Shown one piece after another: positions 1-8,430 of a stretch of DNA of 19,832 nucleotides. Position numbers and translations under genes: made by a program. Under the pieces are notes generated by a model. That model searched no databases, was not told the DNA's origin, and saw only the letters and a list, made by a program, of their open reading frames with translations. Within the stretch, counting starts at the first letter, position 1. The number at the start of each line of letters is the position of its first letter. The DNA is from Clostridium sp. CAG:632 (GTDB taxonomy: Bacteria; Bacillota; Clostridia; Lachnospirales; Lachnospiraceae), in contig HF991369.1 in the NCBI GenBank assembly GCA_000431515.1, forward strand, positions 1 through 19,832, written 5' to 3'.

Positions 1-27
1 ATTTACAGAAAAAGTTTCACACACTCG

Positions 28-54
28 CTCCGCAGGATCAGGATTCCTGCGGAG
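28..54 (-). terminator. Hairpin over the DUF4317 stop codon, possible terminator
   Basis: A perfect 10-bp stem (28-37 with 45-54, CTCCGCAGGA and its complement) closes a 7-base loop. The TGA stop (complement of 38-40) begins in the loop. On the minus strand the run of five T lies about 14 bases past the stem, so this is not a textbook intrinsic terminator. It could end transcription weakly or protect the 3' end of the mRNA. Confidence 0.45.
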
Positions 55-1186
55 TATCTGTTTTCATGGTCCGGACATTCATACCATTAATCTCAACATG
101 GTCATCAACGGTAATGACGAAACACTGCCGACCATCAATGTACTGAGTCTTGATCAGATCGGTCCGATCAGAGTTTACTTTGATGACAATGTCCGGTGTC
201 TCAATACTTAATTTCTTGGTATTGGTAAGATTTGATGCAAGGAGCTTGGTCTTGGCTCCGGCAATTTCCTCGTATTTCTGATCGAAATCCTGTAATTCCT
301 GTTCCGGAACACCGCTGATTTCAAACAGATTTTTCATTTCACTGCGACTGAGAGTGAGTGGATCAGGATTGTTCTTGGTTTCGGCAATCATTTCATTCAG
401 ATTCTCATGAATGGAAGAGACCACTTCATAATCGGCTTCCTCACCCAGAGTGTCCAGCAATAAAGACTGGAACGTCTCTTTCTGACTGACCGGAGACATA
501 GGAGTTACGCTGCCAAGGAGCTGTTCAATGAGTTCCGGATGCGTGTCTTCCGGATTCTTGCTGTAATACAATACATTATGGATATCGGAACCACGATCAT
601 TGAAGGCCGGGAACAGAAATCCTTTCATTGGTGGTTCTACGATCCAGTCACGGATGCGCTCCCCAATCACATTACTGTCGGACAGATAAGAAAGCCCTCC
701 CTTGCTCCGGTTAACCGGGCAGATGCTGCAGAGCAGGAACTGATATACTTCATCAGAAGCATCAAACATTTCAGCACCATCAGTTGCACGTCCCGGCACA
801 TCATAATTTCCATAGATCAGAATAATGTAATAGTTTTCCGGATAATCAAAAGCTGTGATCACACGGTCATAAAACTCCTGCAGAAGTGCATCATCCTTCA
901 GCTCGGAAGAACGAAGTTTCATCAGAAACTCCTGCGTACCGCCATTGAATTCCTGTTCTGTAGGAAATTCCATGTTTAACAGATTCTTGCCAATGGTTCC
1001 GGATAACGTTGCCTTAAAAAGGTCATTGTATTTTAATGCTTCATCCTTGGCAAGGGACAGAAAGGCTTCCTGCATGGTACATACTTTTTGTTTATTATAG
1101 TCCACATAACAGCTGCATATCTTGGACAGGCAGGATGATTCCTGCATAAATAATTTTCGGATTTCTAAGGTTTCTTTTTTATTCAT
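38..1186 (-). CDS. DUF4317 family protein
   Basis: A 382-residue protein that I place in the DUF4317 family, common in Lachnospiraceae and other Clostridia and of unknown function. It has no signal peptide or membrane segment and is acidic, so it is probably cytoplasmic. The N-terminus (MNKKETLEIRKLF) and the central motif IYGNYDVPGRATDG, around residues 124-137, fit the family as I remember it. No catalytic or nucleotide-binding motif is visible. The ATG at 1184-1186 is preceded by GGAG (complement of 1194-1197) with 7 bases between, which supports this start. The gene has its own weak promoter, divergent from the ABC operon, and appears to stand alone. A strong hairpin covers its stop codon. 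Confidence 0.8.
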   Translation of the reverse strand: MNKKETLEIRKLFMQESSCLSKICSCYVDYNKQKVCTMQEAFLSLAKDEALKYNDLFKATLSGTIGKNLLNMEFPTEQEFNGGTQEFLMKLRSSELKDDALLQEFYDRVITAFDYPENYYIILIYGNYDVPGRATDGAEMFDASDEVYQFLLCSICPVNRSKGGLSYLSDSNVIGERIRDWIVEPPMKGFLFPAFNDRGSDIHNVLYYSKNPEDTHPELIEQLLGSVTPMSPVSQKETFQSLLLDTLGEEADYEVVSSIHENLNEMIAETKNNPDPLTLSRSEMKNLFEISGVPEQELQDFDQKYEEIAGAKTKLLASNLTNTKKLSIETPDIVIKVNSDRTDLIKTQYIDGRQCFVITVDDHVEINGMNVRTMKTDTPQES

Positions 1187-1219
1187 TGGTATACTCCATT
1201 TCTTATATCATATGTCTTT

Positions 1220-1248
1220 ATCCTATCATATTTTGAAATGGGATTCAA
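1220..1248 (-). promoter_or_regulatory. Weak sigmaA-type promoter for the DUF4317 gene
   Basis: Read on the minus strand, TTGAAT (1243-1248) and TAGGAT (1220-1225) are separated by 17 bases; each matches 4 of 6 consensus positions. The expected transcript start is a few bases downstream, about 25 bases before the start codon. Position and spacing are right but the match is modest. Confidence 0.35.
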
Positions 1249-1332
1249 TGTATCGAAATGGATGTTGAAGTTTTAGAAGAACTCTTGTATGATAAAAACA
1301 GAGGTTTATCGAAGGGCAGAAAGGATAGAAGA

Positions 1333-1361
1333 TTTTCAGAAGAGTCAAAGATAATTATAAT
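1333..1361 (+). promoter_or_regulatory. SigmaA-type promoter of the ABC exporter operon
   Basis: TTTTCA (1333-1338) and a perfect TATAAT (1356-1361) are separated by 17 bases. The start point should fall near 1368, giving a short leader of about 20 bases that contains the AAGGG ribosome binding site at 1376-1380, 8 bases before the ATG. This leaves no room for a riboswitch or attenuator. Confidence 0.6.
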
Positions 1362-1388
1362 AAATAATACATATGAAGGGACCAAATA

Positions 1389-2126
1389 ATGATACAGATA
1401 GAGCATGTAACGAAGAAGTTCGGAAAAGAATTTACGGCAGTCAATGATTTAACGTTTACCATTAATAAGGGGGAAATTGTAGGTTTTGTCGGACAGAACG
1501 GAGCCGGTAAGACAACTACGATCAAGATGTTAACCGGAATCCTGAAGCCAACAGAGGGAAAGATTTCGATTCATGGTTATGATATGCAGAAAGAGGCATT
1601 AAAAGCGAAAGAATCATTGGCATATGTTGCAGATAATCCCGATATGTTCCTGCGGTTAAGCGGTATGGAATTTATTCAGTTAATGGCAGATATTTATCAG
1701 GTGCCTGAGGCAGACCGGCAGCCGAGGATCCGGGCACTGGCCGAACGGTTCGAGGTTCAGAATGTGCTGGGACAGCCGATGAGTGATTATTCTCATGGTA
1801 TGCGGCAGAAGATGATGGTCTGTGCGGCATTGGTTCACAATCCGCCGGTCTGGATTCTGGATGAGCCGATGACCGGTCTGGATCCGAAGGCTGCCTATGA
1901 GTTAAAGAATATGATGCGGGAGCATGCGGCAGAGGGAAATTGTGTATTTTTCTCCACACATGTTCTGGAGGTGGCAGAGCAGCTATGTGACCGGATCATT
2001 ATTATCCGGACGGGAGAAATCGTATTTAACGGTACCCTTGATGAATTACGGCAGACTTATCCCGGAAAGAGTCTGGAAATGATCTTCCTTGAGATTAACG
2101 GTGGCTCAGAGGAGGCAACAGAATGA
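1389..2126 (+). CDS. ABC transporter ATP-binding protein
   Basis: A 245-residue ABC ATPase of the ABC-2 exporter type. Walker A is GQNGAGKT at 35-42, the signature is the divergent YSHGM at 134-138, Walker B with the catalytic Glu is ILDEP at 156-160, the D-loop follows (GLDP) and the switch His is H191. The Q-loop region reads VADNPDMF (80-87), without the usual Gln; this is common in this subgroup. One nucleotide-binding domain of normal length means it must dimerise on a membrane partner, clearly the next gene, which it overlaps by ATGA. It should power ATP-driven export or membrane-lipid handling. The substrate cannot be told from the sequence. No two-component or GntR regulator is adjacent. 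Confidence 0.93.
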   Translation: MIQIEHVTKKFGKEFTAVNDLTFTINKGEIVGFVGQNGAGKTTTIKMLTGILKPTEGKISIHGYDMQKEALKAKESLAYVADNPDMFLRLSGMEFIQLMADIYQVPEADRQPRIRALAERFEVQNVLGQPMSDYSHGMRQKMMVCAALVHNPPVWILDEPMTGLDPKAAYELKNMMREHAAEGNCVFFSTHVLEVAEQLCDRIIIIRTGEIVFNGTLDELRQTYPGKSLEMIFLEINGGSEEATE

Positions 2127-3781
2127 AACAGGTCTTGTATTTGTTAAAACTTTTACGGCGTGGCCAGGATATGGAGATGCCAAAGGATGAAAAGAATAAA
2201 CGTACCTATACCGTATTTGGCGGTGCGGCTATGCTATTTATCATGATTCCGTGCTGTATCATTGTAGGTACGATTGCCTACTTTATGACACTGGCGATGA
2301 TCGAAGCGGGCGGAAAAGACGAAGGAATGCTGTTTATTGTACAGTTTATTTCCGCCTGTGCTATGATATTCGGTTTGAATGTTATTATTAATGAGTTCTA
2401 TTTTTCTTCTGATCTGGATTATTTACTTCCGTTGCCGGTGCGTACGCATGAGTTGATTCTTGCCAAATTCTGGGTGACTTATCTGGCAGAGAGCGTAATG
2501 GAGTTTATGATTATTTTCAGTGCTTATATTGGCTATGTGCTTGCAATCGGACTCAGTCCGATCGGTGTGATAACCGGAATCCTCGGAACGATAACCTTAC
2601 CGGTCGTTCCGTTGGTCTACTGCGGTATGATCGGTATGATCGTAATGTATCTGTTTCAGGGTATCCGGAATCGTAAGGTATTGAATGTGGTGATGGCCAT
2701 ACTGACGATTCTTCTGATTCTGGGAGCGTTTCTGTCGTTCCGGGGACTGGAGGGATTTTCGATAGAAACCTATGTGGAATCTCTGACCAGTGGTAATAAT
2801 GCATTCTTAAATACCATGAACATTATCTTTTATCCGGGATACCTTCTGGTTCATTCGGCTGCAACGGGGTCATGGACGGATGTGTTATTTTATCTGGGAT
2901 TGACCGTAGGATTATTGGCTCTTTTCATGGTAGTTGCAAATATCATCTATCTTCCGGGACTGTATAGCTTTAAGTCAGTAGCAAACAAGAAGGAACACAA
3001 TACACATGCAGCAAAGGGATTAAAGAGCCAGTCTGTATTTGAGACCTATTTTAAGAAGGAAATGCGGACGATTCTGCGGACACCGGCATTTGTATCCAAT
3101 TGCGTACTGATTAATTTCTTCTGGCCTGTGATCATTGTTGTGGTATGTATGATGCAGAAGGGCAGTGGCAGTATACAGAAATTTATAACCATGTATCAGA
3201 CAGGTAATGTGATGGCAGTGGTACTGACATTGTGCCTGTTCCTTGGATTGGGAGCGCTGACTACAGCCGCTAACGGACTGGCCTCAAGCTCCTTTACCAG
3301 AGAGGGAGCACATATAGATTTTATGAAATATATACCGGTTTCGTATTCGCTGCAGATTCATGTAAAGGGACTGATCAGCCTGCTGTTCAGTTATCCGAGT
3401 TATCTGATTGATGTAGTGATACTGGCAATTATATTAAAACTGCCGGTATCTATGGCTGTTTATTACGGAATTGCGGGAGGACTTATGGTATTCTTTATTA
3501 CCTGTCTCGGAATCCTGCTGGATTCCATGCATCCGAAACTGATCTGGGAGGATGAGTTAAATGCCCTGCGGGGGAATCTAAATGTCTTTTTTAATATGGC
3601 ATTTGCAATTTTGGCTGCCGGTATAATCTGTGGTACCGGATTTTTGCTGTATCTGATTCCGCATTCCGGGATTCAATTTATATATTTGTTCTATATGATC
3701 ATATTGATAATCCTAGATATCTATATGTATAGATTTACTATTCGGAGATCGATCAGACAGATAGATGATTTATCGATATAA
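2123..3781 (+). CDS. ABC transporter permease, ABC_tran_2-like
   Basis: A 552-residue multi-pass membrane protein with roughly twelve hydrophobic segments, for example 33-60, 69-92, 125-146, 148-178, 187-206 and about 253-275, then a soluble stretch and a second membrane block to the C-terminus. After the second segment the sequence SSDLDYLLPLPVRTHELI (95-112) resembles the coupling region of the large ABC-2-like permeases in the family I know as ABC_tran_2 (PF16949). The start overlaps the stop of the ATPase gene (ATGA) and GGAGG (2111-2115) lies 7 bases upstream, so the two are translationally coupled. The internal duplication suggests that one copy serves as the whole membrane domain. Substrate unknown. 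A clear terminator follows. Confidence 0.87.
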   Translation: MKQVLYLLKLLRRGQDMEMPKDEKNKRTYTVFGGAAMLFIMIPCCIIVGTIAYFMTLAMIEAGGKDEGMLFIVQFISACAMIFGLNVIINEFYFSSDLDYLLPLPVRTHELILAKFWVTYLAESVMEFMIIFSAYIGYVLAIGLSPIGVITGILGTITLPVVPLVYCGMIGMIVMYLFQGIRNRKVLNVVMAILTILLILGAFLSFRGLEGFSIETYVESLTSGNNAFLNTMNIIFYPGYLLVHSAATGSWTDVLFYLGLTVGLLALFMVVANIIYLPGLYSFKSVANKKEHNTHAAKGLKSQSVFETYFKKEMRTILRTPAFVSNCVLINFFWPVIIVVVCMMQKGSGSIQKFITMYQTGNVMAVVLTLCLFLGLGALTTAANGLASSSFTREGAHIDFMKYIPVSYSLQIHVKGLISLLFSYPSYLIDVVILAIILKLPVSMAVYYGIAGGLMVFFITCLGILLDSMHPKLIWEDELNALRGNLNVFFNMAFAILAAGIICGTGFLLYLIPHSGIQFIYLFYMIILIILDIYMYRFTIRRSIRQIDDLSI

Positions 3782-3813
3782 TACACAGTTCATGATTAGA
3801 GTATCATAGTAAG

Positions 3814-3862
3814 AATGCACCGGCAGTCAGGAGTAGAACCCTTTGATTGTCGGTGCATTTTT
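3814..3862 (+). terminator. Intrinsic terminator after the ABC operon
   Basis: The arms AATGCACCGGCA (3814-3825) and TGTCGGTGCATT (3848-3859) pair over 12 bp with one G-T pair, followed by five T (3858-3862). The loop is long at 22 bases. Read from the minus strand the T-run is missing, so it mainly serves the plus-strand operon at this convergent junction. Confidence 0.75.
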
Positions 3863-3883
3863 ATACATATGAATATTTGATGT

Positions 3884-3901
3884 GAATCATGTGAATGATT
3901 C
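3884..3901 (-). other. Short perfect hairpin downstream of the activase gene
   Basis: GAATCAT (3884-3890) and ATGATTC (3895-3901) form a 7-bp stem with a 4-base loop, about 30 bases past the stop of the minus-strand activase gene. No T-run follows on the minus strand. Since that gene has no better 3' signal, this hairpin may mark its transcript end, but it is not a proven terminator. Confidence 0.35.
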
Positions 3902-3929
3902 CGGTCAAAAGATAATAGGTCAGATTAGC

Positions 3930-6900
3930 TTAGGATTCGCTGGCTGCTGCCTCCTGTAACGGTGTAGTGTTATTGACAGTTACAGCTTTTTCGGCATCCC
4001 GCATGTTCTTCTGGGCTGTAGAGAGCATAAGCTTAATGCGGTTCAACTGATTAACCTCAGAAGCACCCGGATCAAAATCAACAGCTACAATATTGGCCTT
4101 CGGATAAGCGGCACGTAATTCTTTAATAACACCTTTACCGACAATGTGATTTGGCAGACAACCGAATGGCTGACAGCAGACGATGTTTGGCACACCAGTC
4201 TTGATCAGCTCGACCATTTCGGCAGTCAGGAACCAGCCTTCACCGGTCTGATTACCAAGGGATACGATCGGCTTTGCATATTCAGCCAGTTCTTCAATAT
4301 GTGCAATGCTGTTAAAGTGTTTGCTGGCTTCCAGTTCTTTTCTTGCAGTAGAGCGGAAGATATCCAGGTACTTGATCACCAGATTGCTGATCATTGCAGA
4401 CTTCTTAGTCTTACCAAGAAACTCATGCTTATAATTGGCATTGTATGCACAGTAATCAAGGAATCCGGACAGATCAGGCATAACAGCCTCGGCACCTTCT
4501 GCCTCCAGCAGATCCACAATCTGATTGTTTGCACATGGCTGGAATTTTACCAGAATCTCTCCAACCACACCGACTCTTGGTTTCTTCAGATCTTCCTTGA
4601 TCGGAAGGGCATCAAACTCCCGGATAATGCTTCGGATGTTTTTGCGGAAGCTGCTCATGGAAGCACCGTCATTGATTGCCTGGATACAGATTTTTTCCCA
4701 TTTCTCATGTAATGCATTGGCAGAACCCGGAACCTGCTCATACGGGCGCATATGATAGAGACACCGCATAAATACATCTCCGTAAATAACAGCCTGAATA
4801 GAAGCACGGATCATGGTGTAGTTATATTTGAAGCCCGGATTACTTTCTATGCCCCCGGCATTAATGGAAACTACCGGTACCTTTTCAAATCCGGCTTTCT
4901 TTAATGCACGACGGATGAATCCGATATAATTAGTTGCACGACAGCCTCCACCTGTCTGCGTGATTGCCAGAGCGGTCTTGTCCAGATCGTATTTTCCGGA
5001 CTGCAACTCCTCGATCAGCTGTCCGACAACCAGAATAGAAGGGTAGCAGGCATCATTATTTACATATTTTAATCCAACATCCACTGCGGATTTATCCGGA
5101 TCCGGAAGCGTTACGAAGTTGACTCCGCTCTTACTGAATGCCGGCATTAACATACTGAAATGAATTGGGGACATATTAGGTGCAAGCACCGTATAGCGGT
5201 CATCTTTCATTTCTTTTGTAAAGATCTTTCTTTCATATGCAGAAGAAATCGGATGCGGTTCGATTCCTTTCTTATTCCGTACCTTTACCGCACTGATCAG
5301 AGACCGGATACGGATTCTGGCAGCACCCAGATTGCTGACCTCATCGATCTTTAACACGGTATAAATCTTGCCGGAACCGGATAAAATATCGTTTACGCAA
5401 TCCGTTGTAACGGCATCCAGACCGCAGCCAAAGGAATTTAACTGGATCATTTCCAGATTCTTACTGGTCTTGACAAAGTTGGCAGCGCGGTATAAACGGC
5501 TGTGATACATCCACTGGTCTGAGACGATCAGCGGACGGTCTACCTGACTTAAATGAGCGACAGAGTCTTCAGTCAGGACTGCAATGCCATACGAATTGAT
5601 CAGTTCCGGAAGACCATGATTGATTTCAGGATCTACGTGATACGGACGACCGGCCAGAACGATACCCATCCGATTGTTTTCCTCGCAGAACCGGACAGCC
5701 TCTTCGCCTTTCTTCTGCAGATCAGCTTTTACAGCTTCATATTCTGTAAATCCTGCATCCAGTGCCTCCTTGATTTCTTTCCGGTCAATATCATAATATT
5801 TTGAAAACTCCTGATACAGACGTGTGACCAGTGCTTCCCGATTATCCAGTGCCATAAAAGGACGGATATACGTGATATCGTCACTTCGGATCTCTTCCAT
5901 GTTATTCTTGATATTTTCTGCATAGGAAGTAACGATCGGGCAGTTGTAATGGTTATATGCATCCGGTGTTTCATTCTGTTCATAGACAACGCATGGATGG
6001 AAAATCGTCTTAATGTTATGCTTCAGAAGCCACATAACATGTCCATGTGAAATCTTGGCAGGGTAGCACTCGGACTCACTTGGAATGGATTCGATACCCA
6101 GTGTATAAATATCACGGCTCGAAGGCGGAGATAAGATAACACGGAATCCAAGCTTTGTCAGGAATGTATACCATAACGGATAGTTCTCGTACATATTCAG
6201 GATTCTTGGAATACCGATCTCGCCACGGTAAGCCAGCTCCGGTGAAAGCGGTTCATAGCCGAACAGTTTTTTGAACTTGTATTCAAATAAATTCGGTACA
6301 TGATCCTTATTCTTTTTCTGACCGATTCCCCGTTCACAACGGTTACCGGTAATGAACTGACGGCCGCCGGAGAAACGGTTAATGGTAAGAAGACAACTGT
6401 TGGTACAGCCCTTACATCTTGCCATGGAAGTTTCATATTTCAAATTGTTGATCTGATCGATGGAGAGCATGGTCGTTTCCGTCTCACCATCGTAATTATC
6501 ACGAGCAATCAGGGCAGCACCAAAGGCACCCATAATACCGGAGATATCCGGACGGATCGCAGTGATACCGGAGATCAGCTCAAAGCTTCGTAACACCGCA
6601 TCATTATAGAAGGTACCGCCCTGAACAACGACATTCTTTCCGAGATCTCTCGGATCGGTCAGCTTGATAACCTTAAGCAATGCATTTTTAATAACAGAAT
6701 AAGCAAGACCTGCAGAAATGTCGGATACATCTGCACCTTCTTTTTGTGCCTGTTTTACCTTTGAATTCATAAATACGGTACAACGGGAACCAAGGTTGAT
6801 CGGATGCTCCGCAAACAATGCTATTTTAGCAAAATCTTCAATCTTATAATTCATGGACTTGGCAAAGGTTTCAATAAAGGAACCACAACCGGAAGAGCAG

Positions 6901-8240
6901 GCTTCATTTAACATAACATTATCAACTGCCTGATTCTTGATCTTGATACATTTCATATCCTGACCACCGATATCCAGAATACAGTCAACATCCGGCTCGA
7001 AAAAGGCAGCTGCCGTATAGTGGGCAATCGTCTCAACCTCGCCCTCATCAAGCATCAGAGCAGCCTTGATCAGTGCTTCACCATAACCGGTGGAGCAGGC
7101 ACGGACAATCTTGGCGCTGTCCGGCATCCGGGAGTAAATCTCCTGAATCGCACGGATACTGGTATTTAACGGACTGCCGTTGTTACTGCTGTAGAAAGAG
7201 TAGAGCAGGCTGCCGTCTTCGCCGACCAGAGCAACCTTGGTAGTGGTAGATCCGGCATCAATTCCGAGGAAGCAGTTGCCTTCATAGGTAGCCAGATCTC
7301 CCTTCTTAACGGTATATCGATTATGGGATTCGCAGAAATCCTGATATTCCTTCTGATCATGGAACAGAGGATCCATACGGTCAACCTCCATCTCAATCTG
7401 AATATCGCTGTGAAGCTTCTCATCCAGAGACTTCAGACTGGCAACGCTCTCCGTATGCTCAGCATTCAGAGCGGCACCGATGGCAGCAAACAGATGGGAA
7501 TTGTCAGGTGCAATAATATGCTCCTCTGTCAGGTTCAGATTACGTACAAATGCGTTCTGTAATTCAGACTGGAAGTGGAGCGGTCCACCAAGAAAAGCGA
7601 CATTTCCCCGGATTGGTTTACCGCATGCCAGACCACTGATTGTCTGGTTTACAACTGCCTGATAAATAGATGCGGCCAGATTCTCCTTGGTAGCACCTTC
7701 ATTGATCAGAGGCTGGATGTCTGTCTTGGCAAATACACCGCAGCGGGCAGCAATCGGATAGATGGTATCGTAATTTTTGGCATACTCATTCAGACCAGCC
7801 GCATCTGTCTGAAGCAGAGATGCCATCTGATCGATAAATGAACCGGTACCACCGGCACATACACCATTCATACGTTGTTCAATACCATTGGTAAGATAAA
7901 TGATCTTGGCATCTTCACCGCCAAGCTCGATGGAGACATCTGTCTGTGGTGCATACATCTGAAGTGCATCGGTCACACAGACAACCTCCTGTGAGAACGG
8001 GACATCTAAGATTTTGGCAATTGCAAGACCGCCGGAACCGGTAATGGTCGGCTTAACATCAAGCTCACCCAGCTTACTGCGGGCATCCTCGACCAGACGT
8101 GCAAGAGTCCCTTTAATATCGGCAAAGTGCCGTTGATAATCTGAAAATAAAATATGATGTTCGTCATCGAGAACTGCAACCTTAACGGTTGTAGAACCGA
8201 TATCAATTCCAATTGTGTAACTCATGTTTCTACGCGACAA
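3930..8240 (-). CDS. 2-hydroxyacyl-CoA dehydratase activase-related protein, four-domain fusion
   Basis: A 1436-residue soluble protein. Residues 8-265 and 323-583 are two BcrAD/BadFG ATPase domains of the HgdC type, each opening with a phosphate loop (GIDIGSTTVK at 11-20, GIDAGSTTTK at 326-335). In HgdC two Cys per subunit hold a shared [4Fe-4S] cluster; the likely equivalents are C128/C167 in the first half and C448 or C452 with C487 in the second. Residues 600-640 hold C609, C612, C616 and C635. Residues about 660-950 resemble the CoA-enzyme activase domain DUF2229. The rest resembles dehydratase subunits (C1065, C1100, C1355, C1356, C1361). Known activases drive ATP-dependent electron transfer to dehydratases; the role of this long fusion is not established, and no dehydratase subunit genes are nearby. 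The start is TTG at 8240, or ATG at 8225; see the hairpin entry. Confidence 0.88.
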   Translation of the reverse strand: MSRRNMSYTIGIDIGSTTVKVAVLDDEHHILFSDYQRHFADIKGTLARLVEDARSKLGELDVKPTITGSGGLAIAKILDVPFSQEVVCVTDALQMYAPQTDVSIELGGEDAKIIYLTNGIEQRMNGVCAGGTGSFIDQMASLLQTDAAGLNEYAKNYDTIYPIAARCGVFAKTDIQPLINEGATKENLAASIYQAVVNQTISGLACGKPIRGNVAFLGGPLHFQSELQNAFVRNLNLTEEHIIAPDNSHLFAAIGAALNAEHTESVASLKSLDEKLHSDIQIEMEVDRMDPLFHDQKEYQDFCESHNRYTVKKGDLATYEGNCFLGIDAGSTTTKVALVGEDGSLLYSFYSSNNGSPLNTSIRAIQEIYSRMPDSAKIVRACSTGYGEALIKAALMLDEGEVETIAHYTAAAFFEPDVDCILDIGGQDMKCIKIKNQAVDNVMLNEACSSGCGSFIETFAKSMNYKIEDFAKIALFAEHPINLGSRCTVFMNSKVKQAQKEGADVSDISAGLAYSVIKNALLKVIKLTDPRDLGKNVVVQGGTFYNDAVLRSFELISGITAIRPDISGIMGAFGAALIARDNYDGETETTMLSIDQINNLKYETSMARCKGCTNSCLLTINRFSGGRQFITGNRCERGIGQKKNKDHVPNLFEYKFKKLFGYEPLSPELAYRGEIGIPRILNMYENYPLWYTFLTKLGFRVILSPPSSRDIYTLGIESIPSESECYPAKISHGHVMWLLKHNIKTIFHPCVVYEQNETPDAYNHYNCPIVTSYAENIKNNMEEIRSDDITYIRPFMALDNREALVTRLYQEFSKYYDIDRKEIKEALDAGFTEYEAVKADLQKKGEEAVRFCEENNRMGIVLAGRPYHVDPEINHGLPELINSYGIAVLTEDSVAHLSQVDRPLIVSDQWMYHSRLYRAANFVKTSKNLEMIQLNSFGCGLDAVTTDCVNDILSGSGKIYTVLKIDEVSNLGAARIRIRSLISAVKVRNKKGIEPHPISSAYERKIFTKEMKDDRYTVLAPNMSPIHFSMLMPAFSKSGVNFVTLPDPDKSAVDVGLKYVNNDACYPSILVVGQLIEELQSGKYDLDKTALAITQTGGGCRATNYIGFIRRALKKAGFEKVPVVSINAGGIESNPGFKYNYTMIRASIQAVIYGDVFMRCLYHMRPYEQVPGSANALHEKWEKICIQAINDGASMSSFRKNIRSIIREFDALPIKEDLKKPRVGVVGEILVKFQPCANNQIVDLLEAEGAEAVMPDLSGFLDYCAYNANYKHEFLGKTKKSAMISNLVIKYLDIFRSTARKELEASKHFNSIAHIEELAEYAKPIVSLGNQTGEGWFLTAEMVELIKTGVPNIVCCQPFGCLPNHIVGKGVIKELRAAYPKANIVAVDFDPGASEVNQLNRIKLMLSTAQKNMRDAEKAVTVNNTTPLQEAAASES

Positions 8241-8256
8241 AACTGTCGCCCTCCTT
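8225..8256 (-). promoter_or_regulatory. Ribosome binding site with hairpin between Shine-Dalgarno and ATG
   Basis: Minus-strand order: AAGGAGG (8256-8250), a perfect 6-bp stem GCGACA/TGTCGC with loop GTTT (8249-8234), eight bases, then ATG (8225-8223). TTG (8240-8238) is 9 bases from the Shine-Dalgarno in linear RNA but lies mostly in the stem. ATG is 24 bases away in linear RNA but only 8 if the hairpin is skipped. The sequence therefore offers two starts that differ by five codons, chosen by folding. Confidence 0.55.
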
Positions 8257-8290
8257 CTAAAAACAAAATAACCTCTTTGCGCACCTGATT

Positions 8291-8319
8291 ATTATAAGGT
8301 AATTTGTCGAAAAACTCAA
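8291..8319 (-). promoter_or_regulatory. SigmaA-type promoter of the activase gene
   Basis: On the minus strand TTGAGT (8314-8319) and a perfect TATAAT (8291-8296) are 17 bases apart. The start point should be near 8284, leaving a leader of about 44 bases that includes the Shine-Dalgarno and the hairpin. No binding site for a known regulator was recognised. Confidence 0.65.
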
Positions 8320-8430
8320 TAACCAAAAGCTATCAAGAAGATTAAGAAACTGTAAATAAAACGTAAATTCACACTGCATTATAAACTGCATATTCTGATT
8401 AGTGAGAGAACTTTTGCGGAGTGGGTCAAA

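Noticed and set aside
539..979. 146-residue plus-strand frame opposite the DUF4317 gene.
   Set aside because: Antisense shadow; the minus-strand gene has a good start and family landmarks.
1258..1389. A 43-residue frame (MDVEVLEELLYDK...) ending TAATG on the ABC ATPase start.
   Set aside because: The stop-start overlap is suggestive, but there is no Shine-Dalgarno at a proper distance, and the best promoter (1333-1361) lies inside the frame, so transcripts from it would lack its start.
4146..4712. 188-residue plus-strand frame within the activase gene.
   Set aside because: Shadow of the conserved C-terminal part of the activase; no domain or ribosome binding site recognised.
3930..8240. Reading the activase gene as two or more genes joined by error.
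   Set aside because: The frame is uninterrupted over 1436 codons, the domain order is the one known for long clostridial homologues, and no internal ribosome binding site plus start pair was noted at domain borders.
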